NCBI RefSeq assembly: GCF_025725685.1
Contig: NZ_CP107008.1
Coordinates: 806,001 to 870,000 of the forward strand
Origin: Halomonas sp. M4R1S46
GTDB taxonomy: Bacteria; Pseudomonadota; Gammaproteobacteria; Pseudomonadales; Halomonadaceae
DNA: 64,000 nt
Direction of reading: 5' to 3'
The notes beneath the pieces were generated by a model that was given only the letters and a program-made list of their open reading frames with translations, searched no databases and was not told where the DNA came from. This document shows positions 1 through 11,736 of this stretch, one piece after another. Both the position numbers and the translations under genes were made by a program. Within the stretch, counting starts at the first letter, position 1. Every line of letters begins with the position of its first letter.

Positions 1-492
1 GTGTCACCGGCGATCGCCAGCAGAACACGCGGGGCGCCGGCTGGGAGTATGTTCACATCGCCATCGACGATCACTCGCGGGTCGCTTTCGGCACCCGCTA
101 TCCCGATGAAACCGGTTGGAGTGCGTGCTATGCCCTATTGGAGGCCGTGCGTTACTACAGGAACCTGGGCATTCGCTTCTCGCGCGTGCTGACCGACAAT
201 GGTGGATGCTACAAATCCAAGCCGTTCCGCCGCCTGTGCCGGCGTCTGGGACTGAAGCGCAAACGCACTCGACCCTATACGCCCCGCACCAATGGCAAGG
301 CAGAGCGGTTCATTCAGACCGCGCTGCGGGAATGGGCCTACGCCCGGTCATACATCAGCTCGGAGGAGCGAGGCAGGCATCTGCCTGCCTGGCTTCATCA
401 GTACAACTGGCATCGGCCACATGCCAGTCTGGATTATCGGCCTCCGGTTAGCCGGCTGAGGCTTTCCGTGAACAACCTGGTGGGTTTACACA
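1..492 (+). mobile_element. Right end of an IS481-family insertion sequence (left part outside window)
   Basis: The segment carries the C-terminal half of a DDE transposase and ends in a sequence whose complement begins TGTGTAAACCCACC, as expected for an IS481-type terminal inverted repeat starting with TGT. The next six bases, CCTAGC (493-498), fit the NCTAG-type target known for IS481 itself. The left end and the other copy of the target duplication lie outside the window, so duplication cannot be confirmed here. Confidence 0.75.
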
Positions 493-497
493 CCTAG
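3..497 (+). CDS. IS481-family transposase, C-terminal part (5' end outside window)
   Basis: This is the catalytic core of a DDE integrase-type transposase that moves the insertion sequence. The reading frame is open from the window edge. The three acidic positions are visible: the first Asp in HIAIDDHSRVAFG, the second in LTDNGGCY, and the Glu in NGKAERFIQ. The C-terminal HRPHASLDYRPP motif is typical of IS3/IS481 transposases. The TAG stop codon at 495-497 lies just outside the inferred inverted repeat, inside the CTAG target, so the target site supplies the stop. The N-terminal helix-turn-helix part is missing because of the window edge, and nothing suggests the element is broken. Confidence 0.9.
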   Translation, partial: VTGDRQQNTRGAGWEYVHIAIDDHSRVAFGTRYPDETGWSACYALLEAVRYYRNLGIRFSRVLTDNGGCYKSKPFRRLCRRLGLKRKRTRPYTPRTNGKAERFIQTALREWAYARSYISSEERGRHLPAWLHQYNWHRPHASLDYRPPVSRLRLSVNNLVGLHT

Positions 498-919
498 CGG
501 GAGGGACGCTCGCGCTCGTGGGTGAGGGGTTCATGCCCATGCTCCGGGTGTGGCACGGGCTTCTCGCCGAGTTCCTCGCTGCGCAACTCCGCCGGGCGTC
601 CGCGGGTCTTGTCGACGTGGGGGAGCCGCTGGTGAAGCCCCGACTTGGCCAGCAGGTGGGCACTGACCGGGGCGGTGATGAACAGGAAGAGGGTGATCAG
701 CATCTCCTGGACCACCGGCTGGCTGTCGATCACCCCGAAGTAGAGCATCGAGGCGATCAGCGTGCAGCCGATGCCCATGGTGGTGGCCTTGGTGGGGCCG
801 TGCAGGCGCATGTAGAAGTCGCGCAGGTGGGCCATGCCCAGCGAGCCGATGAAGGCGAAGGCCCCGCCGGCGATCAGGAAGAGGGAGATCACGCCCTCGA
901 GGATCACAAAGGTCGTCAT
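494..919 (-). CDS. mnhG: Na+/H+ antiporter subunit G (operon 1)
   Basis: Small membrane subunit of an Mrp/Mnh/Pha-type multisubunit cation/proton antiporter in the inner membrane. The 141-residue protein has three hydrophobic segments (about 5-25, 45-65, 70-90) and the family motif LRDFYMRLHGPTKATTMG. A charged, His/Glu/Arg-rich tail of about 45 residues follows the membrane part and is longer than in many MnhG proteins. It is the last gene of the leftward operon, 16 bp after mnhF. Its TAG stop (494-496) falls inside the CTAG target of the adjacent insertion sequence, so the gene appears intact, but any native terminator has been displaced by the insertion. Confidence 0.95.
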   Translation of the reverse strand: MTTFVILEGVISLFLIAGGAFAFIGSLGMAHLRDFYMRLHGPTKATTMGIGCTLIASMLYFGVIDSQPVVQEMLITLFLFITAPVSAHLLAKSGLHQRLPHVDKTRGRPAELRSEELGEKPVPHPEHGHEPLTHERERPSR

Positions 920-935
920 GATGGCTCCGGTTCGC

Positions 936-1205
936 CTATTCGATGATATCGCCGCGCAGCAGGTACTTGCAGACGGCCACGGTGCTGATGAAACCGAGCA
1001 TGGCGATCAGCAGGGCCGCCTCGAAGTAGGTCTTGGTGTTGAGCCAGAGCCCCATCAGCACGATCAGCGCGATGGAGTTCACGTACATGGTGTCCAGGGC
1101 CAGGATGCGGTCGGGCATCGAGGGGCCGATCGTCAGACGGAAGGCGTTCAGGACGATGGCCATCAGGATCAGTGCCAGGCTGATCTTCAGCGCGATGTCT
1201 AGCAT
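936..1205 (-). CDS. mnhF: Na+/H+ antiporter subunit F (operon 1)
   Basis: The 89-residue protein has three transmembrane helices and the MnhF/PhaF signature GPSMPDRILALDTM between helices 1 and 2. Subunit F is one of the small accessory membrane subunits of the Mrp complex. The start codon overlaps the 3' end of mnhE by 7 bp, which implies translational coupling in the operon. Length and motif match the family. Confidence 0.95.
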   Translation of the reverse strand: MLDIALKISLALILMAIVLNAFRLTIGPSMPDRILALDTMYVNSIALIVLMGLWLNTKTYFEAALLIAMLGFISTVAVCKYLLRGDIIE

Positions 1206-1696
1206 TCGTAGATCTCCTTGAGCGGCCGCTCGTAGCGATCCCGGATCTCGGCGATGAGCGCGTCCTCATCCTCCACGTTGAGGGCATGCACCAGCAGCGT
1301 CTTGCCGTCCATGCGCAGGTTGGCCGACACCGTGCCCGGGGTCAGGCTGATGGTATTGGCCAGCAGGGTGATGGTGAACCGCTCCTCCAGCATCAGGGGA
1401 TACTCGACGAAGTGGGGGCGGGAGCGCTGCCAGGGGTTGATGATCAGCCAGGCGACCTGGAAGTTGGCGATGATGATGTCGCCCAGCACGCGCAGGATGA
1501 AGCGTAGCAGCAGGCCGGGTCGCTTGACCCGGGGCTGCACGTCCCAGAAGCGGTAGGTGAACAGCGGAATGGCGACCGCCAGGGCGCTGCCCAGCAGCAG
1601 GTGGCCGAAGGCCAGGCTGCGTACCATGAGCAGCCAGACCACCAGCAGCAGCAGCGACAGCAGCGGGATGGGAAGCCAGGAGCGGGGGGTGATCAT
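1199..1696 (-). CDS. mnhE: Na+/H+ antiporter subunit E (operon 1)
   Basis: The 165-residue membrane protein has two N-terminal hydrophobic helices and the MnhE core features NFQVAWLIINPW and TLLANTISLTPGTVSANLR. The start is placed at the ATG that overlaps the mnhD stop as ATGA (1693-1696). A longer in-frame extension upstream is Gly/Arg/Pro-rich and lies over mnhD, so it is not used. This is an accessory subunit needed for assembly of the antiporter in the inner membrane. Confidence 0.95.
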   Translation of the reverse strand: MITPRSWLPIPLLSLLLLVVWLLMVRSLAFGHLLLGSALAVAIPLFTYRFWDVQPRVKRPGLLLRFILRVLGDIIIANFQVAWLIINPWQRSRPHFVEYPLMLEERFTITLLANTISLTPGTVSANLRMDGKTLLVHALNVEDEDALIAEIRDRYERPLKEIYEC

Positions 1697-3204
1697 GGGG
1701 CGTCTCCAGCATCGGGCAGCAGGGTTCCGACGACGCTGTCCGGGTTGGCCAGCTGGCTGGCGGTGGCCCGGGTGTAGTCGCTGACCGGCCCGGCCAGGGC
1801 CGCCAGCAGCGGCGAGGCGGCGAGCAGCAGGCCCACGCCCACCCACTGGTGGCGGGACAGGCGCTCACCGTTGCTCTCACCGGACTGGCTGCGCCAGAAG
1901 AAGGTCGAGCCGGCGCGGGACAGCGCGACCATCGCCCCCAGGCCGCTCGCCAGCAGCAGTGGCCAGAGCCAGGGCTGCTGGGCCGGCGTGGCCGCCTGGA
2001 GCAGCAGGGCCTTGCCGATGGCGCCCGACAGCGGCGGCAGGCCGGCCACCGCCACGGCGCCGACCAGGAACAGCAGCGCCAACAGGCCGCCCTGGGTCAG
2101 TGGCTTGCCCTTGACGATGCGGGTACCGGCCTTGCCGCGCTGCAGGCCGATCATCTCGGCGAGCAGGAAGAGGCCGCCGGTGACCAGGGTGGTGTGCACT
2201 AGATAGTAGAGCAGCGACGCGGTGGCCTCGACGGTGCCCATGCCGACCCCGGCCAGCAGGGTGCCCACCGAGACCAGGACCAGGTAGGCGATCAGCAGGC
2301 GCAGGTCGCGGGCCGCCAGCACCCCCGCCGTGGCGATCGCCAGGGTCGCCAGCGACAGCCACCAGACCCACGGCTGTTCGAGGTCGGCCAGGTCCCCGGC
2401 GTGCTCGCCGAAGATCAGCGAGTAGACCCTCAGGATGGCGTAGATGCCGACCTTGGTCATGATCGCGAACAGCGCCGCCACCGGCGCCGGGGCCGCGGCA
2501 TAGGCACGGGGCAGCCAGAAGTACAGCGGCAGGATCGCCGACTTCAGGCCGAACACCACCAGCAGCATCAGGGCCCCGGCGGTGACCAGGCCGGCGCGCT
2601 CGGCGGGCAGCTCGCCGAGGCGCACCGCCATGTCGGCCATGTTGAGGGTGCCGGTGGCGCCGTAGAGGGTCCCCACGGCGATCAGGAACAGTGCCGAGCC
2701 GGCCAGGTTGAGCACCACATAGTACACGGCGGCCTGGATGCGGGACCTGCCGCCGCCGTGCAGCAGCAGGGCATAGGAGGCCAGCAGCAGCACCTCGAAG
2801 AAGACGAAGAGGTTGAACAGGTCACCGGTGAGGAAGGCGCCGTTGATGCCCATCAGCTGCAGCTGGAAGAGGCCATGGAAGTTGCTGCCCTTCTCGTCGT
2901 CGCCGCCGCAGGCGAAGATCACGCAGCCCAGGGCGAGCACGGCGGTGAGCAGCACCATCAGCGCCGAGAGGCGGTCCAGCACCAGCACGATGCCGAAGGG
3001 GGGCTGCCAGCCGCCCAGGGCGTAGTAGGCGACCTCGCCGTCGGCGGCGCGCAGCAGCAGGGCGAGGGCGATGAGCACGAGCAGCCCCGTCGAGGTCACG
3101 CCGAGCACGCGCTTCAGGCGGGTCCCGCCGTGGAGGCTGCGCAGCAGGAACAGGCCCGTCAGCAGCGGCAGGACCACGGGGAGGACGATCAGATGCTGCA
3201 TCAC
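1693..3204 (-). CDS. mnhD: Na+/H+ antiporter subunit D, complex I-like (operon 1)
   Basis: The 503-residue polytopic membrane protein is homologous to the proton-pumping NuoN/NuoM subunits of complex I. It has about 14 hydrophobic segments. The family motif GLKSAILPLYFWLPRAYAAA (about 230-250) contains the conserved Lys before the discontinuous helix, and LTGDLFNLFVFFEVLLL contains the conserved Glu of the early helices. It is expected to contribute a proton or sodium channel to the Mrp complex. It overlaps mnhC and mnhE by 4 bp each (ATGA junctions). Confidence 0.96.
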   Translation of the reverse strand: MMQHLIVLPVVLPLLTGLFLLRSLHGGTRLKRVLGVTSTGLLVLIALALLLRAADGEVAYYALGGWQPPFGIVLVLDRLSALMVLLTAVLALGCVIFACGGDDEKGSNFHGLFQLQLMGINGAFLTGDLFNLFVFFEVLLLASYALLLHGGGRSRIQAAVYYVVLNLAGSALFLIAVGTLYGATGTLNMADMAVRLGELPAERAGLVTAGALMLLVVFGLKSAILPLYFWLPRAYAAAPAPVAALFAIMTKVGIYAILRVYSLIFGEHAGDLADLEQPWVWWLSLATLAIATAGVLAARDLRLLIAYLVLVSVGTLLAGVGMGTVEATASLLYYLVHTTLVTGGLFLLAEMIGLQRGKAGTRIVKGKPLTQGGLLALLFLVGAVAVAGLPPLSGAIGKALLLQAATPAQQPWLWPLLLASGLGAMVALSRAGSTFFWRSQSGESNGERLSRHQWVGVGLLLAASPLLAALAGPVSDYTRATASQLANPDSVVGTLLPDAGDAP

Positions 3205-3547
3205 CGGTGGTTCTCCTCTCGTTCCTCTTGCTTGCGACCGTCGACATGGTCGTTGCCCATGTCGCCGCGGGCTCGCATCGACAGGATGACGGCGAAGGCC
3301 GTCATGGCGAAGCCGATGACGATGGCGGTCAGCACCAGGGCCTGGGGCAGGGGGTCGGCATAGTCGCGGGCGCCGTCGATGATGGTCGCGCCATTGGTGG
3401 TCAGCCCGCCCATGGAGAACAGGAAGAGGTTGACCGCATAGGACAGCAGGGTCAGCCCGACCACCACGGGGAAGGTCCGTCCCCTCAGGGTCAGGTAGAG
3501 CCCGCAGGCGCTGAGCACGCCGGTGGTGATGGCATAGAGGCTTTCCA

Positions 3548-3548
<1 letters not shown>
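3201..3548 (-). CDS. mnhC: Na+/H+ antiporter subunit C (operon 1)
   Basis: The 115-residue NuoK-like membrane subunit has three transmembrane helices, with the motif VVGLTLLSYAVNLFLF in helix 2 and DPLPQALVLTAIVIGFA in helix 3, both typical of MnhC. The start ATG overlaps the stop of the upstream fused A/B gene (TGATG). A longer upstream extension in this frame is a low-complexity shadow of mnhA and is rejected. The last 15 residues are charged and cytoplasmic. Confidence 0.95.
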
Positions 3549-6370
<2,822 letters not shown>

Positions 6371-6624
6371 CGATCGGTCATCCTGCGCGTTTGCGTTGGG
6401 CCAAGGGTCCCATCCTGCCGAGGGACGGCCCCGAGCAAGCGGCAAGGCGTCGCATCCGTCCCTGGGCGAACAGGCCCATCAATGGCATTCGCCCCATACT
6501 CTACCGCAAAGGAAGGCGTCTCGCGCCCTCCTTGCCTTTCAACTCCCCGCCTCGACTAGAGTGAAGCGACAGGACCAAAAAAACCTACCCACGCCGAGGG
6601 CCACGTCTGGCGCGGAGGAACTTC
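6371..6624. promoter_or_regulatory. Divergent promoter region between the two Mrp operons
   Basis: This 254-bp gap must hold the promoters of both antiporter operons, because each begins at its edge. On the + strand a possible sigma-70 pair is TTGCCT (6532-6537) and TAGAGT (6557-6562), but the 19-bp spacing is long, so this is tentative. A strong ribosome-binding site, GGAGGA (6614-6619), precedes the rightward mnhA. I could not identify a convincing leftward promoter or any operator. Confidence 0.45.
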
Positions 6625-8955
6625 ATGCAACAGGCTGTGCTGGCAGGTTTCGTAATGGCGGGGCTGGCGCCACTGCTGCACCGCTGGCTCGGCGCCCGGA
6701 CGGCGTCGATGATGGCCCTGCTGCCTGCCAGCCTGGTGCTGTGGCTGCTCTGGCAGTGGCCGCTGATCGCCGCCGGCGAGACGTTGCTGCTGGCCTGGCC
6801 CTGGGTTCCCGCCCTGGAGGTCTCGCTGACCTTCTTCCTCGACGGCCTGGCCTGGCTGTTCGCCCTGCTGATCTGTGCCATCGGGGCCCTGGTGCTGGTC
6901 TATTCGGGCGAGTATCTGCGTGATGATCCCGACCAGCCCCGCTTCCTGGTGCTGATCGTCGCCTTCATGATGGCGATGCTCGGCCTGGTGCTGGCCGACA
7001 ACCTGGTGACCCTGTTCATCTTCTGGGAGCTCACCAGCCTGACCTCCTACCTGCTGATCGGCTTTCATCACGAGGATCCGGTGGCGCGCAAGGCGGCGCT
7101 GCAGAGCCTGATGGTCACCGCCGGTGGCGGCCTGGCACTGCTGGCCGGTCTGGTCATGCTGGCCCAGGCCGGGGGCAGCTGGTCGCTGGCCGAGCTGGCC
7201 GGCCGCGGCGAGGCCGTCCAGGCACATGCGCTGCATGGACCCTTGCTGGTCTGTGTGCTGCTGGGGGCCTTCACCAAGTCGGCGCAGTTTCCCTTCCACT
7301 TCTGGCTGCCCAATGCCATGGCCGCGCCGACGCCGGTCTCGGCCTATCTCCACGCGGCGACCATGGTCAAGGCCGGTATCTACCTGCTGGCCCGCCTGCA
7401 CCCGGTACTGGGCAGCAGTGACGCCTGGGGCGTCACCCTCTCACTGGTGGGGGCATTGACCATGGCCCTGGGCGCCTGCCTGGCGATCCGCCAGACCCAC
7501 CTCAAGATCCTGCTGGCCTACTCCACGGTGATGGCGCTGGGCGCCATGACCCTGCTGCTGGGCATCGGCACCCGCGCCGCGCTCGCCGCCTTCGTCGTCT
7601 TCCTGGTGGCCCATGCGCTCTACAAGGGCGCGCTGTTCCTGGTGGCCGGCATCCTCGACCAGGCGACCGGGACCCGGGACCTGACCGGCATGGGGGGGCT
7701 GCGCCACTGCATGCCCTGGACCGCCCTGGTGGCCGGGCTCGCCGCCCTGTCGCTGGCCGGCCTGCCGCCGCTACTGGGCTTCATCGGCAAGGAGGCGCTG
7801 TTCGCCGCGGTGCTCGAGGCCGCCCCCCTGCGCTGGGTGATCCTGCCACTGGCCTTCCTCGCCGCCCTGCTGACCCTGGCGGTGGCGGCCCTGATGGTCC
7901 TGCGTCCCTTCTTCGGGGCCGTGCGGGAGACGCCCCGGCCGCCCCGCGAGGGCTCCCCGGCGATGCTCGCCGGCCCGGCCCTGCTGGCGGGCCTCTCGCT
8001 GTGGCTGGGGCTCGCGCCGCACGGGCTCGAGGACCTGGTGACGGCCATCGTGCGGGGCCTGGGCGTGCGCGAGGCCACGGTCCACCTGACGCTCTGGCAT
8101 GGCCTCACCCTGCCGCTCGGCCTGTCGCTGGCCAGCCTGCTGCTGGGGGCGCTGGTGGTGCGCCACTGGGAGGGCTTGCGGACCTGGTCGGCGCGGCTCG
8201 ACCCCGTCATGGCCCTCGGCCCGGAGGGCGGCTACGCGGCCGTGATGCGCGGATGGCTGCGTCTCGCCGAGGCGCAGACCCGATGGCTGCAGAATGGCCA
8301 CCTGCGCAGCTACCTGGTGATGACCCTGCTGGTGCTGCTGGGCTTGGTCGGTCATGCCCTGTTCGTGCGCCACGGGGCCCTGGCGGCCCCCGTGCCGTCG
8401 GCCCGGGTGCACGAGGTCCTGGTCGCCGCGCTGATGGTGGCCGGGGCGGTGACGGCCTGCCTGATGCGTTCCCGGCTGGCGGCGGTCGCCGCCCTAGGGG
8501 CCATGGGGTTCTCCATCGCCCTGACCTTCGTGCTGTTCAGCGCGCCGGACCTGGCGATCACCCAGCTGCTGGTGGAGACCCTGACGGTGGTCCTGCTGGC
8601 ACTGGTGCTGTTTCGCCTGCCGCGCTTCGCCATCCTCTCCACCCCGCTGCAACGTCTGCGGGACCTGGGGGTGGCGAGCCTGGTCGGTGGGCTGGTCAGC
8701 CTGCTGATGCTGTCGGTGCTTGGCGGCGAGCGGCTACCGCGCATCTCCGGGTACATGATCGCCAACGGGCAGCCGCTGGGGCATGGCCACAACCTGGTCA
8801 ACGTCATCCTGGTGGACTTCCGGGCGCTGGATACCCTCGGCGAAGTCATCGTGCTGGGCCTGGCCGCCACCGGCGTCTTCGCGATGCTCGGCCTGCGTCC
8901 CGAGGGCCCCGTGAGCCGGCGGGACGCGCGACCCGGGGAGGGCGATCATGGTTAA
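6625..8955 (+). CDS. mnhA: Na+/H+ antiporter subunit A (operon 2)
   Basis: The 776-residue polytopic membrane protein has a NuoL-like domain (about 1-480), with FTKSAQFPFHFWLPNAMA containing the conserved Lys, and the extra C-terminal MnhA region that ends around GLRPEGP. Unlike the A subunit of operon 1 it is not fused to B. The start ATG is preceded by GGAGGA at 6 bp. It overlaps the next gene by 8 bp and begins the seven-gene rightward operon. Members of this family exchange Na+ (sometimes K+) for H+ and are important for salt and alkaline tolerance. Confidence 0.95.
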   Translation: MQQAVLAGFVMAGLAPLLHRWLGARTASMMALLPASLVLWLLWQWPLIAAGETLLLAWPWVPALEVSLTFFLDGLAWLFALLICAIGALVLVYSGEYLRDDPDQPRFLVLIVAFMMAMLGLVLADNLVTLFIFWELTSLTSYLLIGFHHEDPVARKAALQSLMVTAGGGLALLAGLVMLAQAGGSWSLAELAGRGEAVQAHALHGPLLVCVLLGAFTKSAQFPFHFWLPNAMAAPTPVSAYLHAATMVKAGIYLLARLHPVLGSSDAWGVTLSLVGALTMALGACLAIRQTHLKILLAYSTVMALGAMTLLLGIGTRAALAAFVVFLVAHALYKGALFLVAGILDQATGTRDLTGMGGLRHCMPWTALVAGLAALSLAGLPPLLGFIGKEALFAAVLEAAPLRWVILPLAFLAALLTLAVAALMVLRPFFGAVRETPRPPREGSPAMLAGPALLAGLSLWLGLAPHGLEDLVTAIVRGLGVREATVHLTLWHGLTLPLGLSLASLLLGALVVRHWEGLRTWSARLDPVMALGPEGGYAAVMRGWLRLAEAQTRWLQNGHLRSYLVMTLLVLLGLVGHALFVRHGALAAPVPSARVHEVLVAALMVAGAVTACLMRSRLAAVAALGAMGFSIALTFVLFSAPDLAITQLLVETLTVVLLALVLFRLPRFAILSTPLQRLRDLGVASLVGGLVSLLMLSVLGGERLPRISGYMIANGQPLGHGHNLVNVILVDFRALDTLGEVIVLGLAATGVFAMLGLRPEGPVSRRDARPGEGDHG

Positions 8956-9382
8956 GTCCGGTACCCTGATCCTCGAGGTCGCGGCGCGCCTGCTGGTGCC
9001 CCTGCAGCTGCTGTTCTCGCTGTTCCTGCTGCAGCGCGGCCATGACGAGCCGGGCGGCGGCTTCATCGCCGGCCTGGTGGCCGCGGGAGGGCTGGCCCTG
9101 TTCCTGTTCGCCCACGGGCGCCAGGCCCTGCACGCCCTTCTCAAGGTGTCACCCCGCGACCTGATCGGCCTGGGGCTGCTGATCGGCGTGCTCTCGACCC
9201 TGCCCGCCTGGTGGCGGGGCGAGCCCCTGTTCACCGCCCAGTGGTGGCGGATCCCGGGCATCGGGCTCGAGATCTCGACCCCGCTGATCTTCGATATCGG
9301 CGTCTACCTGGCGGTGATCGGCTCGGTGCTGACCGCCATCATCGCCCTGGTGGAGACCGATCGGGACGATGCGATCCGCTGA
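8948..9382 (+). CDS. mnhB: Na+/H+ antiporter subunit B (operon 2)
   Basis: The 144-residue membrane protein has four hydrophobic segments and the MnhB motif RGHDEPGGGFIAGLVAAGG near residues 31-49. It corresponds to the C-terminal B portion that is fused to A in the neighbouring operon. Its start codon lies inside the last codons of mnhA (8-bp overlap), which suggests coupled translation. Confidence 0.95.
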   Translation: MVKSGTLILEVAARLLVPLQLLFSLFLLQRGHDEPGGGFIAGLVAAGGLALFLFAHGRQALHALLKVSPRDLIGLGLLIGVLSTLPAWWRGEPLFTAQWWRIPGIGLEISTPLIFDIGVYLAVIGSVLTAIIALVETDRDDAIR

Positions 9383-9394
9383 CGAGGAGGTTTC

Positions 9395-9742
9395 ATGGAA
9401 CCCGTGATGGCCGTGACCATCGGCATTCTCTTCGCCGCCGCCATCTACATGATGCTGCGCCGCTCCATCGTCAAGCTGGTGATCGGCCTGATGCTGCTCT
9501 CCAATGCGGCCAACCTGCTGATCTTCGTCACCGCCGGCCTGACCCGCGACGCGCCCCCGCTGGTACCCCAGGGGATGAGCGTGCCCGCAGGGGCGGTAGC
9601 CGATCCGTTGCCCCAGGCGCTGGTGCTCACCGCCATCGTCATCTCCTTCGGCGTGCTGTCCTTCGCCGTGGTGCTGGTGCATCGTGCCTGGGAAGTGGTG
9701 CGCACCGATGACCTGGACCACCTGAAGGAAACCGATACGTGA
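9395..9742 (+). CDS. mnhC: Na+/H+ antiporter subunit C (operon 2)
   Basis: The 115-residue NuoK-like subunit has three transmembrane helices, with VIGLMLLSNAANLLIF in helix 2 and DPLPQALVLTAIVISFG in helix 3. AGGAGG lies just before the ATG. It overlaps mnhD by 4 bp. It has the same length as its paralogue in operon 1 and aligns along the full length. Confidence 0.95.
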   Translation: MEPVMAVTIGILFAAAIYMMLRRSIVKLVIGLMLLSNAANLLIFVTAGLTRDAPPLVPQGMSVPAGAVADPLPQALVLTAIVISFGVLSFAVVLVHRAWEVVRTDDLDHLKETDT

Positions 9743-11250
9743 ATCCGGCGGTCACGCTGCCCCTGCTGATCCCCCTGCTCGCCGGGACCCTGTCGCTGAT
9801 GGCCTGGCGCCTGCCACGGCTGCAGCGAGGGCTCGCCGTGGCGGGGACCGGCGGCCTGCTGCTGGCCGGGGGCTGGCTGCTGCACCGGGTCCGGCAGGAG
9901 GGCATCCTGGTGGTACAGGTGGGCGCCTGGCCGGCGCCCTTCGGCATCAGCCTGGTCGCCGACCTGCTGGGCACCCTGATGGTGGTCATCACCGGCCTGA
10001 TCGGCCTGGCCGTGGCGGTCTTCTCGCTGGCGACCAGCGGCCGAGAGCACCAGGCCTTCGGCTATTTCCCGCTGATGCATCTGCTGCTGGCGGGGGTCGT
10101 GGGTGCCTTCCTCACCGGCGACCTGTTCAACCTCTACGTGTGGTTCGAGGTGATGCTGGTGGCGTCCTTCGCGCTGCTGATCCTGGGCGGCGAGAAGGCC
10201 CAGATGGAGGGGGCGATCAAGTACGTCACCCTCAACCTGCTGTCGTCGGTGATCTTCCTGGTCGCCGTGGGCCTGCTCTACGGCAAGCTCGGCACCTTGA
10301 ACATGGCCGATGTCGCCCGGCGCGTGACGATGCTCCCGGGGGACGGCATGGTCGAGGCCCTGGCGATGATGTTCATGGTCGCCTTCGGCATCAAGGCGGC
10401 GGCCTTCCCGCTGTTCTTCTGGCTGCCGGCCTCCTATCACACGCCGCCGGTGGCGGTCTCGGCACTGTTCGCGGGGCTGCTCACCAAGGTGGGCGTGTAT
10501 GCCCTGTTTCGCATATTCACCCTGATCTTTCCCCACAGCCCGGGCTATACCCATGAAGTCCTGCTGTGGGGGGCCGGCCTGACCATGCTCTCGGGGGTGC
10601 TCGGGGCGGCGGCCCAGTTCGAGTTCCGGCGCATCCTGTCGTTCCATATCGTCAGCCAGATCGGCTACATGCTGCTGGGCCTGGCGCTGTTCACGCCCCT
10701 GGCCGTGCTCGGCGGGCTCTTCTACATCGTCCATCACATCATCGTGAAGACCAACCTCTTCCTGATCAGCGGCATCGTCCATCGCCTGCGCGGCAGCTAT
10801 CGTCTCGAGCGGCTTGGCGGGCTCTATCGGCAGCGCCCCTGGCTGTCGGTGCTGTTCCTCGTGCCGGCACTGTCGCTGGCCGGCATGCCGCCGCTCTCCG
10901 GCTTCTTCGCCAAGTTCATCGTGATCCGGGCCGGCCTCGAGGCCGGAGCCTACGGGGTGACCGCCATTGCCCTGCTGGTGGGATTGCTCACCCTCTTCTC
11001 GATGGTCAAGATCTGGGCCGAGGTGTTCTGGAAGGCCTGTCCGCAGGCCGTCGACACGCCGGCGCCGGTGGGGCGGGGCGAACTGTGGCTGATGATGGCG
11101 CCGGTGGTGGGGCTGGCGCTGTGCACGCTGTTCCTCGGCCTGAATGCGGGGTCCCTCTATGGCCTCGCCGAGGCCTCGGCCGAGGAGCTGCTCGACCCCG
11201 AGCGCTATATCCGCGCGGTGCTCGGCTCCGACGGGAAGGAGGGGCCATGA
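9739..11250 (+). CDS. mnhD: Na+/H+ antiporter subunit D (operon 2)
   Basis: The 503-residue complex I-like membrane protein has LTGDLFNLYVWFEVMLV (conserved Glu region) and FGIKAAAFPLFFWLPASYHT (conserved Lys) characteristic of MnhD. It has the same length as its operon 1 paralogue but differs clearly in sequence, so the two operons are not a recent tandem copy. The start is a GTG (9739-9741) in an ATGTG-like overlap with mnhC, and the gene ends in an ATGA overlap with mnhE. Confidence 0.95.
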   Translation: MNPAVTLPLLIPLLAGTLSLMAWRLPRLQRGLAVAGTGGLLLAGGWLLHRVRQEGILVVQVGAWPAPFGISLVADLLGTLMVVITGLIGLAVAVFSLATSGREHQAFGYFPLMHLLLAGVVGAFLTGDLFNLYVWFEVMLVASFALLILGGEKAQMEGAIKYVTLNLLSSVIFLVAVGLLYGKLGTLNMADVARRVTMLPGDGMVEALAMMFMVAFGIKAAAFPLFFWLPASYHTPPVAVSALFAGLLTKVGVYALFRIFTLIFPHSPGYTHEVLLWGAGLTMLSGVLGAAAQFEFRRILSFHIVSQIGYMLLGLALFTPLAVLGGLFYIVHHIIVKTNLFLISGIVHRLRGSYRLERLGGLYRQRPWLSVLFLVPALSLAGMPPLSGFFAKFIVIRAGLEAGAYGVTAIALLVGLLTLFSMVKIWAEVFWKACPQAVDTPAPVGRGELWLMMAPVVGLALCTLFLGLNAGSLYGLAEASAEELLDPERYIRAVLGSDGKEGP

Positions 11251-11720
11251 TCGGCATGATGTGGAACCTGCTGCTGGGGCTGGGCTGGCTGCTGCTCACC
11301 GGTGACTTCAGCGGCGCCAACCTGCTGACCGGGCTGGTCTTCGCCTATCTGGTCCTGGCGCTGGTGCAGCCCCGGATCGCCGCCTTGTCGGGCTATGCGC
11401 AACGCCTGCCACGGCTGGTCGCCTTCGTCGGCTTCTTCATCCGGCAGCTGCTGCTGGCCAACCTCAAGGTGGCCTACGACATCCTCACGCCGCCCTGGTA
11501 CATGAAGCCGGGGGTGATCGCCATGCCGCTGGCGGCGCGCAGCGACTTCGAGATCGCCTTCGTCGCCAACCTGATTTCCCTGACCCCGGGGACCCTGAGC
11601 CTGGACGTCTCCGACGACCATCGCGTGCTCTACATTCATGCCATGTTCCTCGGCGACGAGCCGGGGCTGCGACGCAGCCTGGCCGAGCTCGAGCGCCGGG
11701 CCCTGGCGCTGTTCCGCTAG
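11247..11720 (+). CDS. mnhE: Na+/H+ antiporter subunit E (operon 2)
   Basis: The 157-residue accessory membrane subunit has LLLANLKVAYDILTPPW and FVANLISLTPGTLSLDVS, the MnhE core. The start is the ATG that overlaps the mnhD stop (ATGA, 11247-11250). The open frame further upstream is a shadow of mnhD. The C-terminal half is probably cytoplasmic. Confidence 0.95.
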   Translation: MIGMMWNLLLGLGWLLLTGDFSGANLLTGLVFAYLVLALVQPRIAALSGYAQRLPRLVAFVGFFIRQLLLANLKVAYDILTPPWYMKPGVIAMPLAARSDFEIAFVANLISLTPGTLSLDVSDDHRVLYIHAMFLGDEPGLRRSLAELERRALALFR

Positions 11721-11736
11721 CCAAGGGAGACCCGCC

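Noticed and set aside
518..946. Long open frames opposite the Mrp genes (for example 518-946, 2401-3363 and 3605-6559 on the + strand)
   Set aside because: They are rich in Gln, Gly, His, Asp and Arg, overlap clear antiporter genes on the other strand, and show no family motifs. They are antisense shadows caused by high GC.
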